Positions 8,554-17,304 are shown, counted from the stretch's first letter. The stretch is DNA of 64,000 bases from Pseudoflavonifractor sp964504285 (GCA_964504285.1 CAZDDZ010000005.1:1-64000); one strand, 5' to 3'. The notes: a model not told the origin generated them from the sequence alone. Numbers and translations: made by a program.

Positions 8554-9441
8554 TTATGCTTTCTGTTTGGTCTTAGTGGTAAACAGACCGCCGGGCTTGA
8601 CCATCAGGACAAAAATCATAATTACAAAGCTGACAATATCCTTGTACTCCGTACCGATGATGCTGCCGCCGAATGTTTCCACAACACCGATGATAATGCC
8701 GCCGGCCATAGCGCCGTAAACATTTCCCAAACCGCCTACTACCGCCGCGCTAAAGGCCTTTAAGAGCATAATGGCCGCCATATTGTAGCGCACATAGATA
8801 ATTTGCGCACTGAGAATGCCGGAAATTGCACTGAGTGCTGCGGCAAGTCCAAAGGAAAAGGAAACCACCAGATTTGTGTCGACCCCCATCAGCGCGGAAA
8901 TCGACTTGTTATAAGAAACGGCTTTCATGGCTAAGCCGAGTTTTGTCTTTTTAAACATTAGGTGCAGCAGGAACATAATCCCCAGCGCCACAGCTAGGAT
9001 AATTAAATAGATTGGCTGAATGGAGATGGAGCCCAAACGAATGCTCTCGCCAAAATTAGCGTTATAGCTCTTAGAAACCGCGCCCCAAATCAGCCAGTAG
9101 GAATTTTGCAGGATGGAGGACATACCAAAGCCAGCGACGACAAAAGTCAGACCGCGAACCGAAAAGCCTCCGCTCATGGAGAGAATGGGGTTATAAACAA
9201 TTCGCTGAATTAAAATGGCAAAAACCGCGGTGCCAATTGCGGCCAATATTATTGCGACAACCAGAGGAACACGATTGGAATAGAGCACCCAACCCAGAAA
9301 TGCGCCTAATGTAAAAACTTCTCCCTGGGCAAAGTGAATAATATCCAATGAGGCGTAAATCAGAGATATCGATAGCGCCAGAAGTCCGTAAAGCGCGCCT
9401 ACCGATACGCCGATGATTAACAAGTCGAAAAACAAGCCCAT
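8554..9441 (-). CDS. livH: LivH-like ABC transporter permease
   Basis: A 295-residue permease with eight or so hydrophobic helices and the family motifs DIIHFAQGEVFTLGAF near residue 34 and GGLGNVYGAMAGGIIIG near residue 235. It is the first of the membrane genes after the solute-binding protein. A strong stem-loop separates the two genes and ends just before its AAGGAAGG ribosome site. Confidence 0.88.
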   Translation of the reverse strand: MGLFFDLLIIGVSVGALYGLLALSISLIYASLDIIHFAQGEVFTLGAFLGWVLYSNRVPLVVAIILAAIGTAVFAILIQRIVYNPILSMSGGFSVRGLTFVVAGFGMSSILQNSYWLIWGAVSKSYNANFGESIRLGSISIQPIYLIILAVALGIMFLLHLMFKKTKLGLAMKAVSYNKSISALMGVDTNLVVSFSFGLAAALSAISGILSAQIIYVRYNMAAIMLLKAFSAAVVGGLGNVYGAMAGGIIIGVVETFGGSIIGTEYKDIVSFVIMIFVLMVKPGGLFTTKTKQKA

Positions 9442-9465
9442 TGCTAAGAACCAACCTTCCTTTTT

Positions 9466-9503
9466 TATACCGTAGCCGGGAAATGACTCCCGGCTACGGT
9501 ATA
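9466..9503 (-). promoter_or_regulatory. Intercistronic stem-loop between binding-protein gene and livH
   Basis: A perfect 16-bp stem (TATACCGTAGCCGGGA, 6-base loop, complement). On the coding strand it is followed by A-rich sequence and the livH ribosome site, not by a T-run. It is therefore more likely an mRNA-processing or stabilising hairpin, keeping the binding protein more abundant than the permease, than a strict terminator. Confidence 0.7.
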
Positions 9504-9524
9504 GGCAAATAGTGACTGTTCTTT

Positions 9525-10724
9525 TTATTCGCTGGCAGCCTTCAAGCAGGTCCAGGTAAAGTCGGGTGCCAGTTGGTAAATGCTGCTGACCTTTTTACCG
9601 TCACGATCCTGGGGACCGCCACCGGGGCCGAAGGAGGATACGCCGGTAAGACCGACCCAGTCCTTTACGGAAGCAAGACCGTCACGGATAGCGGTGCGAT
9701 CTGCCGCCAAGGTGTCAGGTGTGTTTCCGAGCTCCAGGGTGCCCAGCACATCGGCAATTAGCGCCACGGTGTCATAAGCCTGAGCGGCATTGTGATCCAG
9801 ACTTCCGCTTACCACAGAGGTGTACTCATCAACAAAGGACTTGATTTCGGGGCGGGTATCACTGGCGCTGAAGGTGGTGCTGAAAATAGCGCCCACAGCG
9901 GCATTGCCGGCAACGCCGTAGAAGTCGGCGGAGGACATGGAGGAGAAGCCGCAGACGGGAATATCCTTGGAAATACCCACATCAAGCCTCTGGCTTACCG
10001 CAATGGCTAACTCTGCCTCGTGGCCACAGAATACAATCACATCGGGCTCAGCCGCCTTTACTGCAAGAAGCTGGGTTTTAAAGTCAACGTCACCCTCATT
10101 CCATTCCTGAACGATGACGGGTTCCATTTGATACTGATCTTTCAGTCGGGCTACAAAGTTTTCGTACTGGCCCAAGCCAAGGGTGCCGGTCTCATGCATG
10201 ACGGCAATTCGCTTGGCGGCCATGTCACCTACGATGTAGTCACAAAGCGTATAGGAATGATAGATGTCGGCAACGGAATTGCGGAAGAACCACTCGTTTC
10301 CATATTCTGCGGTAATTGTGGTGTTTGTTGCCTGGGGGGTAATGCAGGGAATTTTATACTCCTCGCAAAGGTCAATAACGGCCAGCGCGCAGCTGGAGGT
10401 AGTGGGGCCCACAACAAGGAGAACCTTGTCCTCGGAAACCAAACGAGTAAATGCATCTACTGCCTTTGTAGAGTCACCTTCGGTATCATAGTAGACTGCC
10501 TCAAGGGGGAGCCCCTTTACGCCGCCCTTTTCGTTAATACCTTTTATCGCGTGTTCAATAGTCGCCTTCATTTTTGTGCCAGCTTCATCGGAAAAACGGA
10601 GAAATACGCCAATTTTATAGGAGCCTGACGCCGGGTCGGATTTGCCGCCTGTTTTGGGAGTGCAACCCACCAACATGCTGACAAGCATAGCGGTGGCCAA
10701 GAGCAGTGCCATGAGCTTTTTCAT
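9525..10724 (-). CDS. Liv-type ABC transporter solute-binding lipoprotein
   Basis: This 399-residue protein has a lipoprotein signal peptide (MKKLMALLLATAMLVSMLVGC, lipidated Cys21) and a type I periplasmic-binding fold as in LivJ. Markers are IGVFLRFSDEAG, NEKGGVKGLPLEAVYYDTEGD, the ligand-contact segment VGPTTSSCALAV and PCITPQATN. I chose the ATG at 10724, which sits behind GGAGGG and starts the signal peptide. It captures the substrate at the cell surface and heads the importer-aldolase-kinase operon. A palindromic operator candidate lies about 40 bases upstream. Ligand identity cannot be read from sequence; the gene order points to a sugar acid rather than a branched-chain amino acid. 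Confidence 0.88.
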   Translation of the reverse strand: MKKLMALLLATAMLVSMLVGCTPKTGGKSDPASGSYKIGVFLRFSDEAGTKMKATIEHAIKGINEKGGVKGLPLEAVYYDTEGDSTKAVDAFTRLVSEDKVLLVVGPTTSSCALAVIDLCEEYKIPCITPQATNTTITAEYGNEWFFRNSVADIYHSYTLCDYIVGDMAAKRIAVMHETGTLGLGQYENFVARLKDQYQMEPVIVQEWNEGDVDFKTQLLAVKAAEPDVIVFCGHEAELAIAVSQRLDVGISKDIPVCGFSSMSSADFYGVAGNAAVGAIFSTTFSASDTRPEIKSFVDEYTSVVSGSLDHNAAQAYDTVALIADVLGTLELGNTPDTLAADRTAIRDGLASVKDWVGLTGVSSFGPGGGPQDRDGKKVSSIYQLAPDFTWTCLKAASE

Positions 10725-10760
10725 TTCTGTCCCTCCATTTTTATTGCTTTTTGTATGATT

Positions 10761-10774
10761 GTATGATATCATAC
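10761..10774. promoter_or_regulatory. Palindromic operator candidate of the catabolic operon
   Basis: GTATGATATCATAC is a perfect 14-base palindrome about 37 bases before the binding-protein start codon, with an extra half-site GTATGAT just beside it. FCD-subfamily GntR regulators bind short palindromes of this kind, and such a regulator is encoded divergently from this spot. Confidence 0.5.
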
Positions 10775-10950
10775 TGCCTGACGATAGAGTACACTATTTA
10801 AGCAATCTTTTCCATAGACAAAACTTCCAAAGAAAAATACAATTACTTGGATGATGTGACAGAATTCGACTTTTTCCATAGCGATCATGGTGGTTTTTGC
10901 ACAAAACGAGTCGTTTCGAAATAATATGTGGAATTTTTAAATTGTTCTGA

Positions 10951-11005
10951 TATAATATAGTAATACAATCACACATTTGCCAACTGCTGTAAGGATTATC
11001 CTTAC
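10951..11005 (+). promoter_or_regulatory. Promoter and operator candidate of the GntR-type gene
   Basis: A TATAAT -10 box (10951-10956) preceded by TGA is followed by the inverted repeat GTAAGGA-tta-TCCTTAC at 10989-11005. The palindrome lies downstream of the likely transcription start and 14 bases before the ribosome site, a place where a bound repressor would block transcription. A -35 box is not clear. Confidence 0.45.
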
Positions 11006-11033
11006 AATGGGTTGATGCAAGGAGATGTATCGT

Positions 11034-11729
11034 ATGGAAGCAATTGAGAAAGTGTCTGCTGTACAACAGGTGGAAAACAGCATTAGGTCTTATTTAATGA
11101 GCGAAAGTGTGTCGGTAGGGGATAAGCTGCCGACAGAAAAACAACTTTGCGAAAATCTTCTTGTAGGCCGCGGAACGGTGCGAGAGGCAATTCGCTTGCT
11201 CCAAGCAAAGGGGTTTGTGGAAATTCGTCCCGGCAGAGGTGCGTTTGTGCTGCGGAAAAAGGAGCCGGAGCGGGAGAATATTGCAAACTGGTTTCGAAAG
11301 AATGAAATTGAAATTAAGGATTTAATTGATGTTCGTGCAGCCATTGAGCCGCTTGCAGTAAAGCTGGCCATTGAAAAGGCCACCGAGGAAGAAATTTACC
11401 AGCTCTGTGAAATTCAGACCCAGTCGGAACTGGCGGCTGAAAAAAACGATGCGCAGGCGTTGGCTATTTGCGATGAAAAGTTTCATTCCCGTATTATGGA
11501 GTATAGCCGTAATAAAATTCTTATGGATATCAATAAAAAGATTATCGGTAATTTAGCAACATTCCGTGGAGTTACCTTTAATATTCAAAAAAATGTGGAT
11601 AATTTTGTGCCGGCACACGCAGCTATTATTGAAGCATTTAAGCGCCGGGATGTGCTATTGGGACAAAAAAGCATGTCTGCCCACCTAGACTGCGTCTATG
11701 TCGACCTAGAGCGAAGCAAGGACATTTAG
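11034..11729 (+). CDS. GntR-family regulator, FadR/FCD subfamily
   Basis: A 231-residue regulator with an N-terminal winged helix (GDKLPTEKQLCENLLVGRGTVREAIRLLQAKGFVEIRPGRGAFV, about residues 25-70) and an all-helical FCD ligand-binding domain. The metal-binding pattern includes DVRAAIEPLAVKLA, the FHSRIMEYSRN histidine and the VPAHAAIIEAFKRRD histidine. FCD regulators usually sense carboxylic acids or sugar acids. I chose ATG 11034, nine bases after AAGGAG, over ATG 11025. It is divergent from the importer operon, the common place for its repressor. The TAG stop codon is the first three bases of a family B repeat. Confidence 0.87.
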   Translation: MEAIEKVSAVQQVENSIRSYLMSESVSVGDKLPTEKQLCENLLVGRGTVREAIRLLQAKGFVEIRPGRGAFVLRKKEPERENIANWFRKNEIEIKDLIDVRAAIEPLAVKLAIEKATEEEIYQLCEIQTQSELAAEKNDAQALAICDEKFHSRIMEYSRNKILMDINKKIIGNLATFRGVTFNIQKNVDNFVPAHAAIIEAFKRRDVLLGQKSMSAHLDCVYVDLERSKDI

Positions 11730-11891
11730 ATAGTGTTGACACGAGCGCTTGACCACCATCTTTTGGCAGTTTTCTCGCCTGCCAGCGTTAAAAATTTTTG
11801 CATTCCACCAAGGAGTGCTGCAAATTTTTGCCTTGTCAGGCAAAAAAACTGCTCAAAATCTGGCCATCTCAACTCATGTCAACACTATCTA
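11727..11891. repeat. Family B inverted-repeat element, copy 1
   Basis: A 165-bp element with terminal inverted repeats TAGATAGTGTTGACA / TGTCAACACTATCTA. It is nearly identical to the copy at 44198-44362. It has no coding capacity, so MITE-like. Its left TAG is the stop of the GntR gene, and its right TA (11890-11891) is shared with the next element. Confidence 0.85.
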
Positions 11892-12054
11892 GAGCATTCC
11901 TGAAAAATACCAAAATGCCTATGAACTTATCTTTTCCTGTCAGGGCAGCGCCAATTTTCCTTGCTATACGTCAGTATAGCTGCAAAAAATCGACTTGTCC
12001 TACGAGAAAATTTTGCGTTTCTGTGTATTCCGCTACTTTCTAGAAACACTTTTA
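11890..12054. repeat. Family A inverted-repeat element (A2), decayed right end
   Basis: About 165 bp, starting TAGAGCATTCCTGAAAAA. It matches copies at 22696, 28868, 43673 and 50689 through the core with TACGTCAGTATAGCTGCAAA. The right terminus has drifted (TAGAAACACTTTTA). It abuts family B copy 1, sharing one TA. Confidence 0.8.
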
Positions 12055-12061
12055 TTTTGAT

Positions 12062-12127
12062 ATTAAAAAAGCAGAGACCGAGTTTTGTGCCTTTTTAAGG
12101 CTGACAAACGGTCTCTGCTTTTTTAAT
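12062..12127 (-). terminator. Terminator of the glycogen operon
   Basis: A stem AAAAAAGCAGAGACCG pairs with CGGTCTCTGCTTTTTT around a 28-base loop, immediately after the glgP stop, with a T-run on the coding strand. Confidence 0.85.
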
Positions 12128-12129
12128 AA

Positions 12130-14565
12130 TTAAATTTTCCTGGGTGGGACATTCCAAATTTCCTTGGCGTAGTCACGGATGGAGCGGTCGGCGGCAAAGA
12201 TGCCGCTGCGGGCGATGTTGAGGAGGGACATACGGTTCCAGGCCTCGCGGTCGAGATAGGTCTGTCCGGCCAGAGCCTGGGCATTCTTGTAGCTTTCAAA
12301 ATCGGCCAGCAGGAGGTACTCGTCGGCCATGCCGCCACCGCCAAAGAGAAGGCGGTTTGTAAGGTCGGAGTAGCTCACCCCATCGGAAAAGCCCCTGTTA
12401 ATCTGATCCAGCACGGCCTTGAGGTCGGCGGAATGGTTATAATATTCATAGGCGCGGTAGCCCCTCTGCTTAAGCTCGGAGACCTCGTGAGCCTTCAGGC
12501 CGAACAGGAACATATTCTCGTCCCCCAGCACCTGGTGCATTTCAACGTTGGCTCCATCCAGGGTGCCGATGGTAAGGGCGCCATTCATCATAAACTTCAT
12601 GTTCCCGGTGCCGGACGCCTCCTTTCCGGCGGTGGAAATCTGCTCGGAGAGCTCGCTGGCGGGAATGAGCCGCTCGGCAAGGCTCACCCGGTAATTTTCT
12701 AAAAATACCACCTGAAGCCGATCCTTACAGGCGGGGTCGGAATTGACGGTATGAGCCAGGGAATTAATCAGGTGAATAATCTGCTTGGCCACGGTGTACC
12801 CGGGCGCTGCCTTAGCGCCAAAGAGATACACTCGGGGGGTAAACGTAAAGTGTGAGTCATTTTTCAGGTGCTGGTAAAGGTAGATGATGTGCATGACATT
12901 TAAAAGCTGGCGCTTGTACTCGTGCAAGCGCTTGACCTGCACATCAAACATGGCGTCGGTGTTGAGCAAAATTCCGCTCTCGCGGGCGATGTAGGCGGCA
13001 AAATCCCGCTTGTTTTCCGCCTTGATTCGTTCCAGCCGGGCGAGGACGCCAGCGTCATCCTGTGCTTTTTCCAGCTTTTTAAGGGTGTCCGGCTTTAAAA
13101 GATAGTCGCTTCCGCCGGTGCAGTCCCGAATGAGGGCATCCAGCTTGGGGTTGGATTCGGAGAGCCAGCGGCGGTGGTCAATGCCGTTGGTGACATTTTT
13201 AAATTTGTCGGGAGCCAGGGAGCAGGTGTCTTTAAAAACATCCTTTTTCAAAATATCCGAGTGGAGTGCCGACACACCGTTTACGGCAAAACAGGCGCAG
13301 ATGCAAAGATTTGCCATGCGCACATCGCCGCCCCAGATAATGGCGTTACGCTCCACGCGGGACATGTCGCCGTGAAACGCGTTGCCCAAATACTCCTGAT
13401 AGCGGTTTGAAATTTCCACAATGATTTCCCAGATGCGGGGGAGCAGTACCTGCACCAGTTGCTGCGGCCAGCGCTCCAGCGCCTCGGCCAGCACCGTGTG
13501 GTTGGTGTAGGCCACCGTATGGGTGACAATGTGCCATGCCTCGTCCCAGCCGTAGCCCTCCTCGTCTAGGAGAATCCGCATTAGCTCCGGAATGACCAGA
13601 GTGGGATGGGTGTCGTTAATTTGTATGACGTGCTTTTGATGGAAGTTGCGCAGGGTGCCGTACTGGGCTTTGTGCCCCCGGCAAATGGACTGTGCGGTGG
13701 CCGAGACAAAGAAATACTGCTGCTTGAGACGCAGACTTTTGCCCTCGTAATGGTTGTCGTCGGGGTAGAGCACCTTGGCGATAACCTCGGCCATGGCCTG
13801 CTGCTCCACTGCCTTGAGGTACTGGCCGGTGGAGTAGAGGGACATGTCCACGGGTACCGGGCTTTTGGCGTCCCAAAGGCGGAGGGAGTTGACGTGGTCG
13901 GTGCCGTAACCGGAAATTTGCATATCCTTGGGGATGGCCAGCACATCGGTGCCTCCCTCATAGTCCACCCGGTGGCGCCCCTGGTCGTCCCAGCTCTCTT
14001 TTAAGGTGCCGCCAAAGTGTACCACCTCGGTTTCGTCCACCTTGGGAATCAGCCACGCGTCGCCCAGACCCAGCCAGTTGTCGGCCAGCTCTACCTGCTG
14101 CCCGTCTACAATTTTTTGCTTAAAAATTCCCAGCTCATAGCAGATGGAATAGCCGGTGGCGGGCAGCTCCAGGGTGGTCATGGAGTCCAGATAGCAGGCG
14201 GCCAGACGGCCCAGACCGCCGTTACCAAGACCGGCGTCCGGCTCGGTTTCAAAGAGGTCGCGGGGGTCGCAGCCCAGGGCGCGAATGGCCTCGGAAAGTG
14301 GCTCCAGCACGCCCAAATTGTAAGCGTTTTTCATGAGGGAACGACCCATGAGAAATTCCAGGGACAGATAGTGCACCTGTCGTCTGTGCTCGTCCCGCAC
14401 CTTGTCCTCGGTCTCCAGCCGGTGGGTAGCCATAATGTCACGCAGTACCAAGGCGCAGGCCTTAAAAATTTGCTGGGGAGTGGCCTCATCGGCCTCCCGG
14501 CCGAAATTGCGGCTGAGCTTGCCGGTAATTTGCTTCAAAAGTTCCTTCTTTGTATATGTAGCCAT
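12130..14565 (-). CDS. glgP: Glycogen phosphorylase
   Basis: This 811-residue GT35 enzyme phosphorolyses alpha-1,4-glucan ends to glucose 1-phosphate using pyridoxal phosphate. It has the family N-terminal segment VHYLSLEFLMGRSL, GNGGLGRLAACYLDS (glucan/nucleotide site region), KVLYPDDNHYEGKSLRLKQQYF, and KEASGTGNMKF with the PLP lysine at about residue 657. Length is normal. It closes the glg operon, 168 bases after glgA, with a repeat remnant and hairpin in the gap. Breakdown and synthesis genes thus share one transcript unit, though the hairpin may tune glgP separately. Confidence 0.96.
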   Translation of the reverse strand: MATYTKKELLKQITGKLSRNFGREADEATPQQIFKACALVLRDIMATHRLETEDKVRDEHRRQVHYLSLEFLMGRSLMKNAYNLGVLEPLSEAIRALGCDPRDLFETEPDAGLGNGGLGRLAACYLDSMTTLELPATGYSICYELGIFKQKIVDGQQVELADNWLGLGDAWLIPKVDETEVVHFGGTLKESWDDQGRHRVDYEGGTDVLAIPKDMQISGYGTDHVNSLRLWDAKSPVPVDMSLYSTGQYLKAVEQQAMAEVIAKVLYPDDNHYEGKSLRLKQQYFFVSATAQSICRGHKAQYGTLRNFHQKHVIQINDTHPTLVIPELMRILLDEEGYGWDEAWHIVTHTVAYTNHTVLAEALERWPQQLVQVLLPRIWEIIVEISNRYQEYLGNAFHGDMSRVERNAIIWGGDVRMANLCICACFAVNGVSALHSDILKKDVFKDTCSLAPDKFKNVTNGIDHRRWLSESNPKLDALIRDCTGGSDYLLKPDTLKKLEKAQDDAGVLARLERIKAENKRDFAAYIARESGILLNTDAMFDVQVKRLHEYKRQLLNVMHIIYLYQHLKNDSHFTFTPRVYLFGAKAAPGYTVAKQIIHLINSLAHTVNSDPACKDRLQVVFLENYRVSLAERLIPASELSEQISTAGKEASGTGNMKFMMNGALTIGTLDGANVEMHQVLGDENMFLFGLKAHEVSELKQRGYRAYEYYNHSADLKAVLDQINRGFSDGVSYSDLTNRLLFGGGGMADEYLLLADFESYKNAQALAGQTYLDREAWNRMSLLNIARSGIFAADRSIRDYAKEIWNVPPRKI

Positions 14566-14584
14566 AAGTGATATGTCTCCTAAC

Positions 14585-14612
14585 TAGAGCGCTACTTTTC
14601 AGAAACGCTTTA
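14585..14612. repeat. Miniature remnant of a family A element (A3)
   Basis: TAGAGCG is followed directly by CTACTTTTCAGAAACGCTTTA, that is, the left tip joined to the right end of family A with the middle deleted. It lies just upstream of glgP. Confidence 0.6.
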
Positions 14613-14626
14613 AAACAGATAAGATA

Positions 14627-14687
14627 CGGCGGGAGTAAGCGCCCGCCCTACTTTGAATTCCCGTAGGGCGGGGGTGTACTCCCGCCG
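14627..14687. repeat. REP-like nested hairpin between glgA and glgP
   Basis: CGGCGGGAGTA (14627-14637) pairs with TACTCCCGCCG, enclosing a second stem CCCGCCCTAC/GTAGGGCGGG. No T-run follows. It is probably an mRNA-stability or attenuating structure between synthesis and degradation genes. Confidence 0.55.
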
Positions 14688-14733
14688 GAAAATGCCAGAT
14701 AGGTTTTTAAAATGCGCCGTTGCTATCACGTTG

Positions 14734-16170
14734 TTATTTTCCTGTTAACCAGCCGTATATCTCCAAATATTCCTCCGCTGACTTGCCCCAGGAAAAGTCG
14801 GCGGTCATACCCGATTTCATGAGGCCTTTCCATGCCTTTTTATTGCTGTGGTAGAGCTCCACAGCCTCACGAATGGCCCATACCAAGTCGTTTACCGTGA
14901 TGTTGGCAAAGGTAAAGCCCCGACCCTCACCGGTGTACTGGTTGTAGGGGCTAACGCTGTCCCGCAGACCGCCGGTTTCCCGTACTACGGGCACGGTGCC
15001 GTACCGCATGGAAATCATCTGGCTCAGACCGCAGGGCTCGGCCTCGCTGGGCATGAGGAAGATGTCTGCGCCGCCGTAAATGGCGGTGGAGAGTGCCCCG
15101 GAGTACATCATATGCGCCGCGAACCGACCGGGGTACTGACCACCCGCGTGGCGGAAGGCCTCCTCGTAGTTCCAGTCGCCGGTACCCAGCACCACCATCT
15201 GCACATCCATGTCCATAATCTGCCCCAGCGCGTCCTTCACCAGATCAAAGCCCTTGTGCTTCACCAGCCGGGAGACACAGGCAATGATGGGCACGTCGGG
15301 GGTTTGATTCAGGCCCGAGGCAGTCTGGAGAGCCGCCTTACAGGCCTTTTTGCCTGCAAGCTTATCCCAGGAGAAATTTTTGGCAAGCCCCTGATCCGTG
15401 GCCGGGTCGTAAAGCGCCGCGTCAATGCCGTTTAAAATGCCCCGTATTTTACCCCGATTGTCGGCAATCACGCCCTCCAGACCGTGAGCGTAGAAGGGGT
15501 ATTGCAGCTCGGTAGCGTAGGAGGGGGAGACGGTGGTTACATAGTCGGCGGCATAAATGGCGCCCTTCATCAGGTTGACATCCCCGTGATAGGAGAGCAT
15601 ATGCTCGTTAAAGTACCCCTCGTTCAGGCCGAACAAATCCTTGAGGGTCTGACTGCCGTAGCGCCCCTGATACTCAATGTTGTGAATGGTAAAGACACTC
15701 TTGGCTCCGGCAAGCTGACTGATACGGTGGCGCTCCTCCAAGAGGTAAATGGGCACCAGGGCGGTCTGCCAGTCGTTGCAGTGAAGTATATCTATCTGGA
15801 AGTCCAGGTACCCCGCGCCCTCCACCACGGCGCGGGAAAAGAAGGCAAACCGTTCGCCGTCATCATAGTGACCGTAAATTTGACTGCGCTTAAAGTAGTA
15901 TTCGTTATCCACAAAGTAGTAAGTCACGCCGTCCTTTTTTAGCTCAAACAGGCCGCAGTAGGGGGTGCGCCAGGCCAGGGTGACGTTAAAGTTCAGTAGG
16001 TACGTCATCTGCTCCCGCCAAGATTGAGCAATGCCCTCGTAAAGCGGTAAAATCACCCGCACGTCGTGACCTTGTGCCGCCAGTGCCTGGGGTAAGCTAC
16101 CCGCCACATCGGCCAAACCGCCGGTTTTAATAAAAGGAGCTACCTCGGATGAGGCAAATAGGATGTTCAT
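14734..16170 (-). CDS. glgA: Glycogen synthase (ADP-glucose)
   Basis: A 478-residue GT5 enzyme that elongates alpha-1,4-glucan from ADP-glucose. It has the N-terminal KTGGLADVAGSLP ADP-glucose-binding loop at about residue 15, HNIEYQGRYG, VSRLVKHKGFDL and the C-terminal acceptor/donor motif PSEAEPCGLSQMISMRYGTVPVVRETGGL with the catalytic Glu. Length is usual. It lies 15 bases after glgD in the operon. Confidence 0.96.
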   Translation of the reverse strand: MNILFASSEVAPFIKTGGLADVAGSLPQALAAQGHDVRVILPLYEGIAQSWREQMTYLLNFNVTLAWRTPYCGLFELKKDGVTYYFVDNEYYFKRSQIYGHYDDGERFAFFSRAVVEGAGYLDFQIDILHCNDWQTALVPIYLLEERHRISQLAGAKSVFTIHNIEYQGRYGSQTLKDLFGLNEGYFNEHMLSYHGDVNLMKGAIYAADYVTTVSPSYATELQYPFYAHGLEGVIADNRGKIRGILNGIDAALYDPATDQGLAKNFSWDKLAGKKACKAALQTASGLNQTPDVPIIACVSRLVKHKGFDLVKDALGQIMDMDVQMVVLGTGDWNYEEAFRHAGGQYPGRFAAHMMYSGALSTAIYGGADIFLMPSEAEPCGLSQMISMRYGTVPVVRETGGLRDSVSPYNQYTGEGRGFTFANITVNDLVWAIREAVELYHSNKKAWKGLMKSGMTADFSWGKSAEEYLEIYGWLTGK

Positions 16171-16185
16171 AGGCTACCTCCAATT

Positions 16186-17304
16186 TTAAACGGTTTCATT
16201 CTTTGCAATGGCCAGCGGATAGGTCTCATGGCCCATGAGCATCCGTCCCGGGTTGACACGAACGTTCTTGTCGGTGATGGTGTACTTGAGCACCGCTCCC
16301 TGCTGGACGGTGGTGCCCTGCATGAGAATGCAGTTTTCCACCTTGGCGCCTGCTTCTACCGTAACACCACGGAAGAGAATGGAATTAACAACCTCGCCCT
16401 CAATGACGCAGCCATCCGCCACCAGGGAGTTGACGCTCCGGCTGTCGGCGCCGTAGTAGGTGGAGGGATTGGACTGATCCTTGGTTTTTACCGGTCGCTC
16501 CGGTACAAACAGGGCCGAGCGAACGGCGGGATTTAATAGCTCCATGCTCCGGGCGTAGTACCCCGCCACCGATTGAAGCCGGGCGGCGTAGCCGTCAAAA
16601 AGGAAGGGCACAATTTTCAGGGAGTGCACCATAGAGAGGAGAACCCCCTCGCTAAAGGAGTGAACATTGTGGGCGGCACAGTGATCCACCAGCGAAAGGA
16701 GGAGGGCCTTCGACATCACATAGACCTCCAGTGACTCGCAGCCCACCGGAGCAAAGGGATTTACTGCCACGTCGGCCACCCGCCCGTCGGCGCCCAGGGC
16801 AAAATAAATGGAGCTTTTGGGGTCGCTTTTGGGCATGCGGGCGCAGACAGCGGTAATATCGGCCCCGCTCTCCAGGTGCTGCTTATAGACCTCACGAAGG
16901 GGTAAATTTACTGCGGTGTCGCCGCCGGCCAGCACCACATAGTCCTGCCGAATATTTTCGATATAGGAGTAAATACCGGCCAGCGCGTCCATGCGCCCAT
17001 GATAGACCCCGTCCCGGTTCCGGTTAGAGTAGCCGAAGGGGGGCAGAATGCGCAGACCGCCGTGCTTGCGGGAGAGGTCCCAATCCTTGCCCGAGCCTAC
17101 ATGGTCAAGGAGGGACTGATAATTGGCGTGGACAATGACGCCCACATCGCTAATGCTGGCATTGACCATGTTGGAGAGCATGAAGTCGATGATGCGGTAG
17201 CGGCCGCCGTAGGGAATGGAGCAGGTGTTGCGGGAGGCGGAGAGCTCTCGCAGGTCGGGGTTAGAACGGTAGGCAAAGATGATGCCGTGCAGCTCGTTCA
17301 TCAT
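16186..17304 (-). CDS. glgD: ADP-glucose pyrophosphorylase regulatory-type subunit
   Basis: This 372-residue protein is the GlgD paralogue of GlgC found in Bacillota. The nucleotidyltransferase fold is followed by a left-handed beta-helix (hexapeptide repeats from about residue 270). The N-terminal loop that should read GGxGTRLxPLT is replaced by AYRSNPDLRELSASR, so the catalytic pyrophosphorylase loop is missing. GlgD proteins act as partners that raise GlgC activity. Its start overlaps the glgC stop by 4 bases (ATGA), which fits making a 1:1 hetero-oligomer. Confidence 0.93.
   Translation of the reverse strand: MMNELHGIIFAYRSNPDLRELSASRNTCSIPYGGRYRIIDFMLSNMVNASISDVGVIVHANYQSLLDHVGSGKDWDLSRKHGGLRILPPFGYSNRNRDGVYHGRMDALAGIYSYIENIRQDYVVLAGGDTAVNLPLREVYKQHLESGADITAVCARMPKSDPKSSIYFALGADGRVADVAVNPFAPVGCESLEVYVMSKALLLSLVDHCAAHNVHSFSEGVLLSMVHSLKIVPFLFDGYAARLQSVAGYYARSMELLNPAVRSALFVPERPVKTKDQSNPSTYYGADSRSVNSLVADGCVIEGEVVNSILFRGVTVEAGAKVENCILMQGTTVQQGAVLKYTITDKNVRVNPGRMLMGHETYPLAIAKNETV

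Noticed and set aside
9466..9503. Classical terminator after the Liv binding-protein gene
   Set aside because: The stem is strong but is followed by A-rich sequence and the livH ribosome site on the coding strand, so full termination is unlikely.
11727..12054. Insertion sequence with transposase
   Set aside because: The elements are too short and hold no conserved reading frame; only non-autonomous MITE-like elements are supported.
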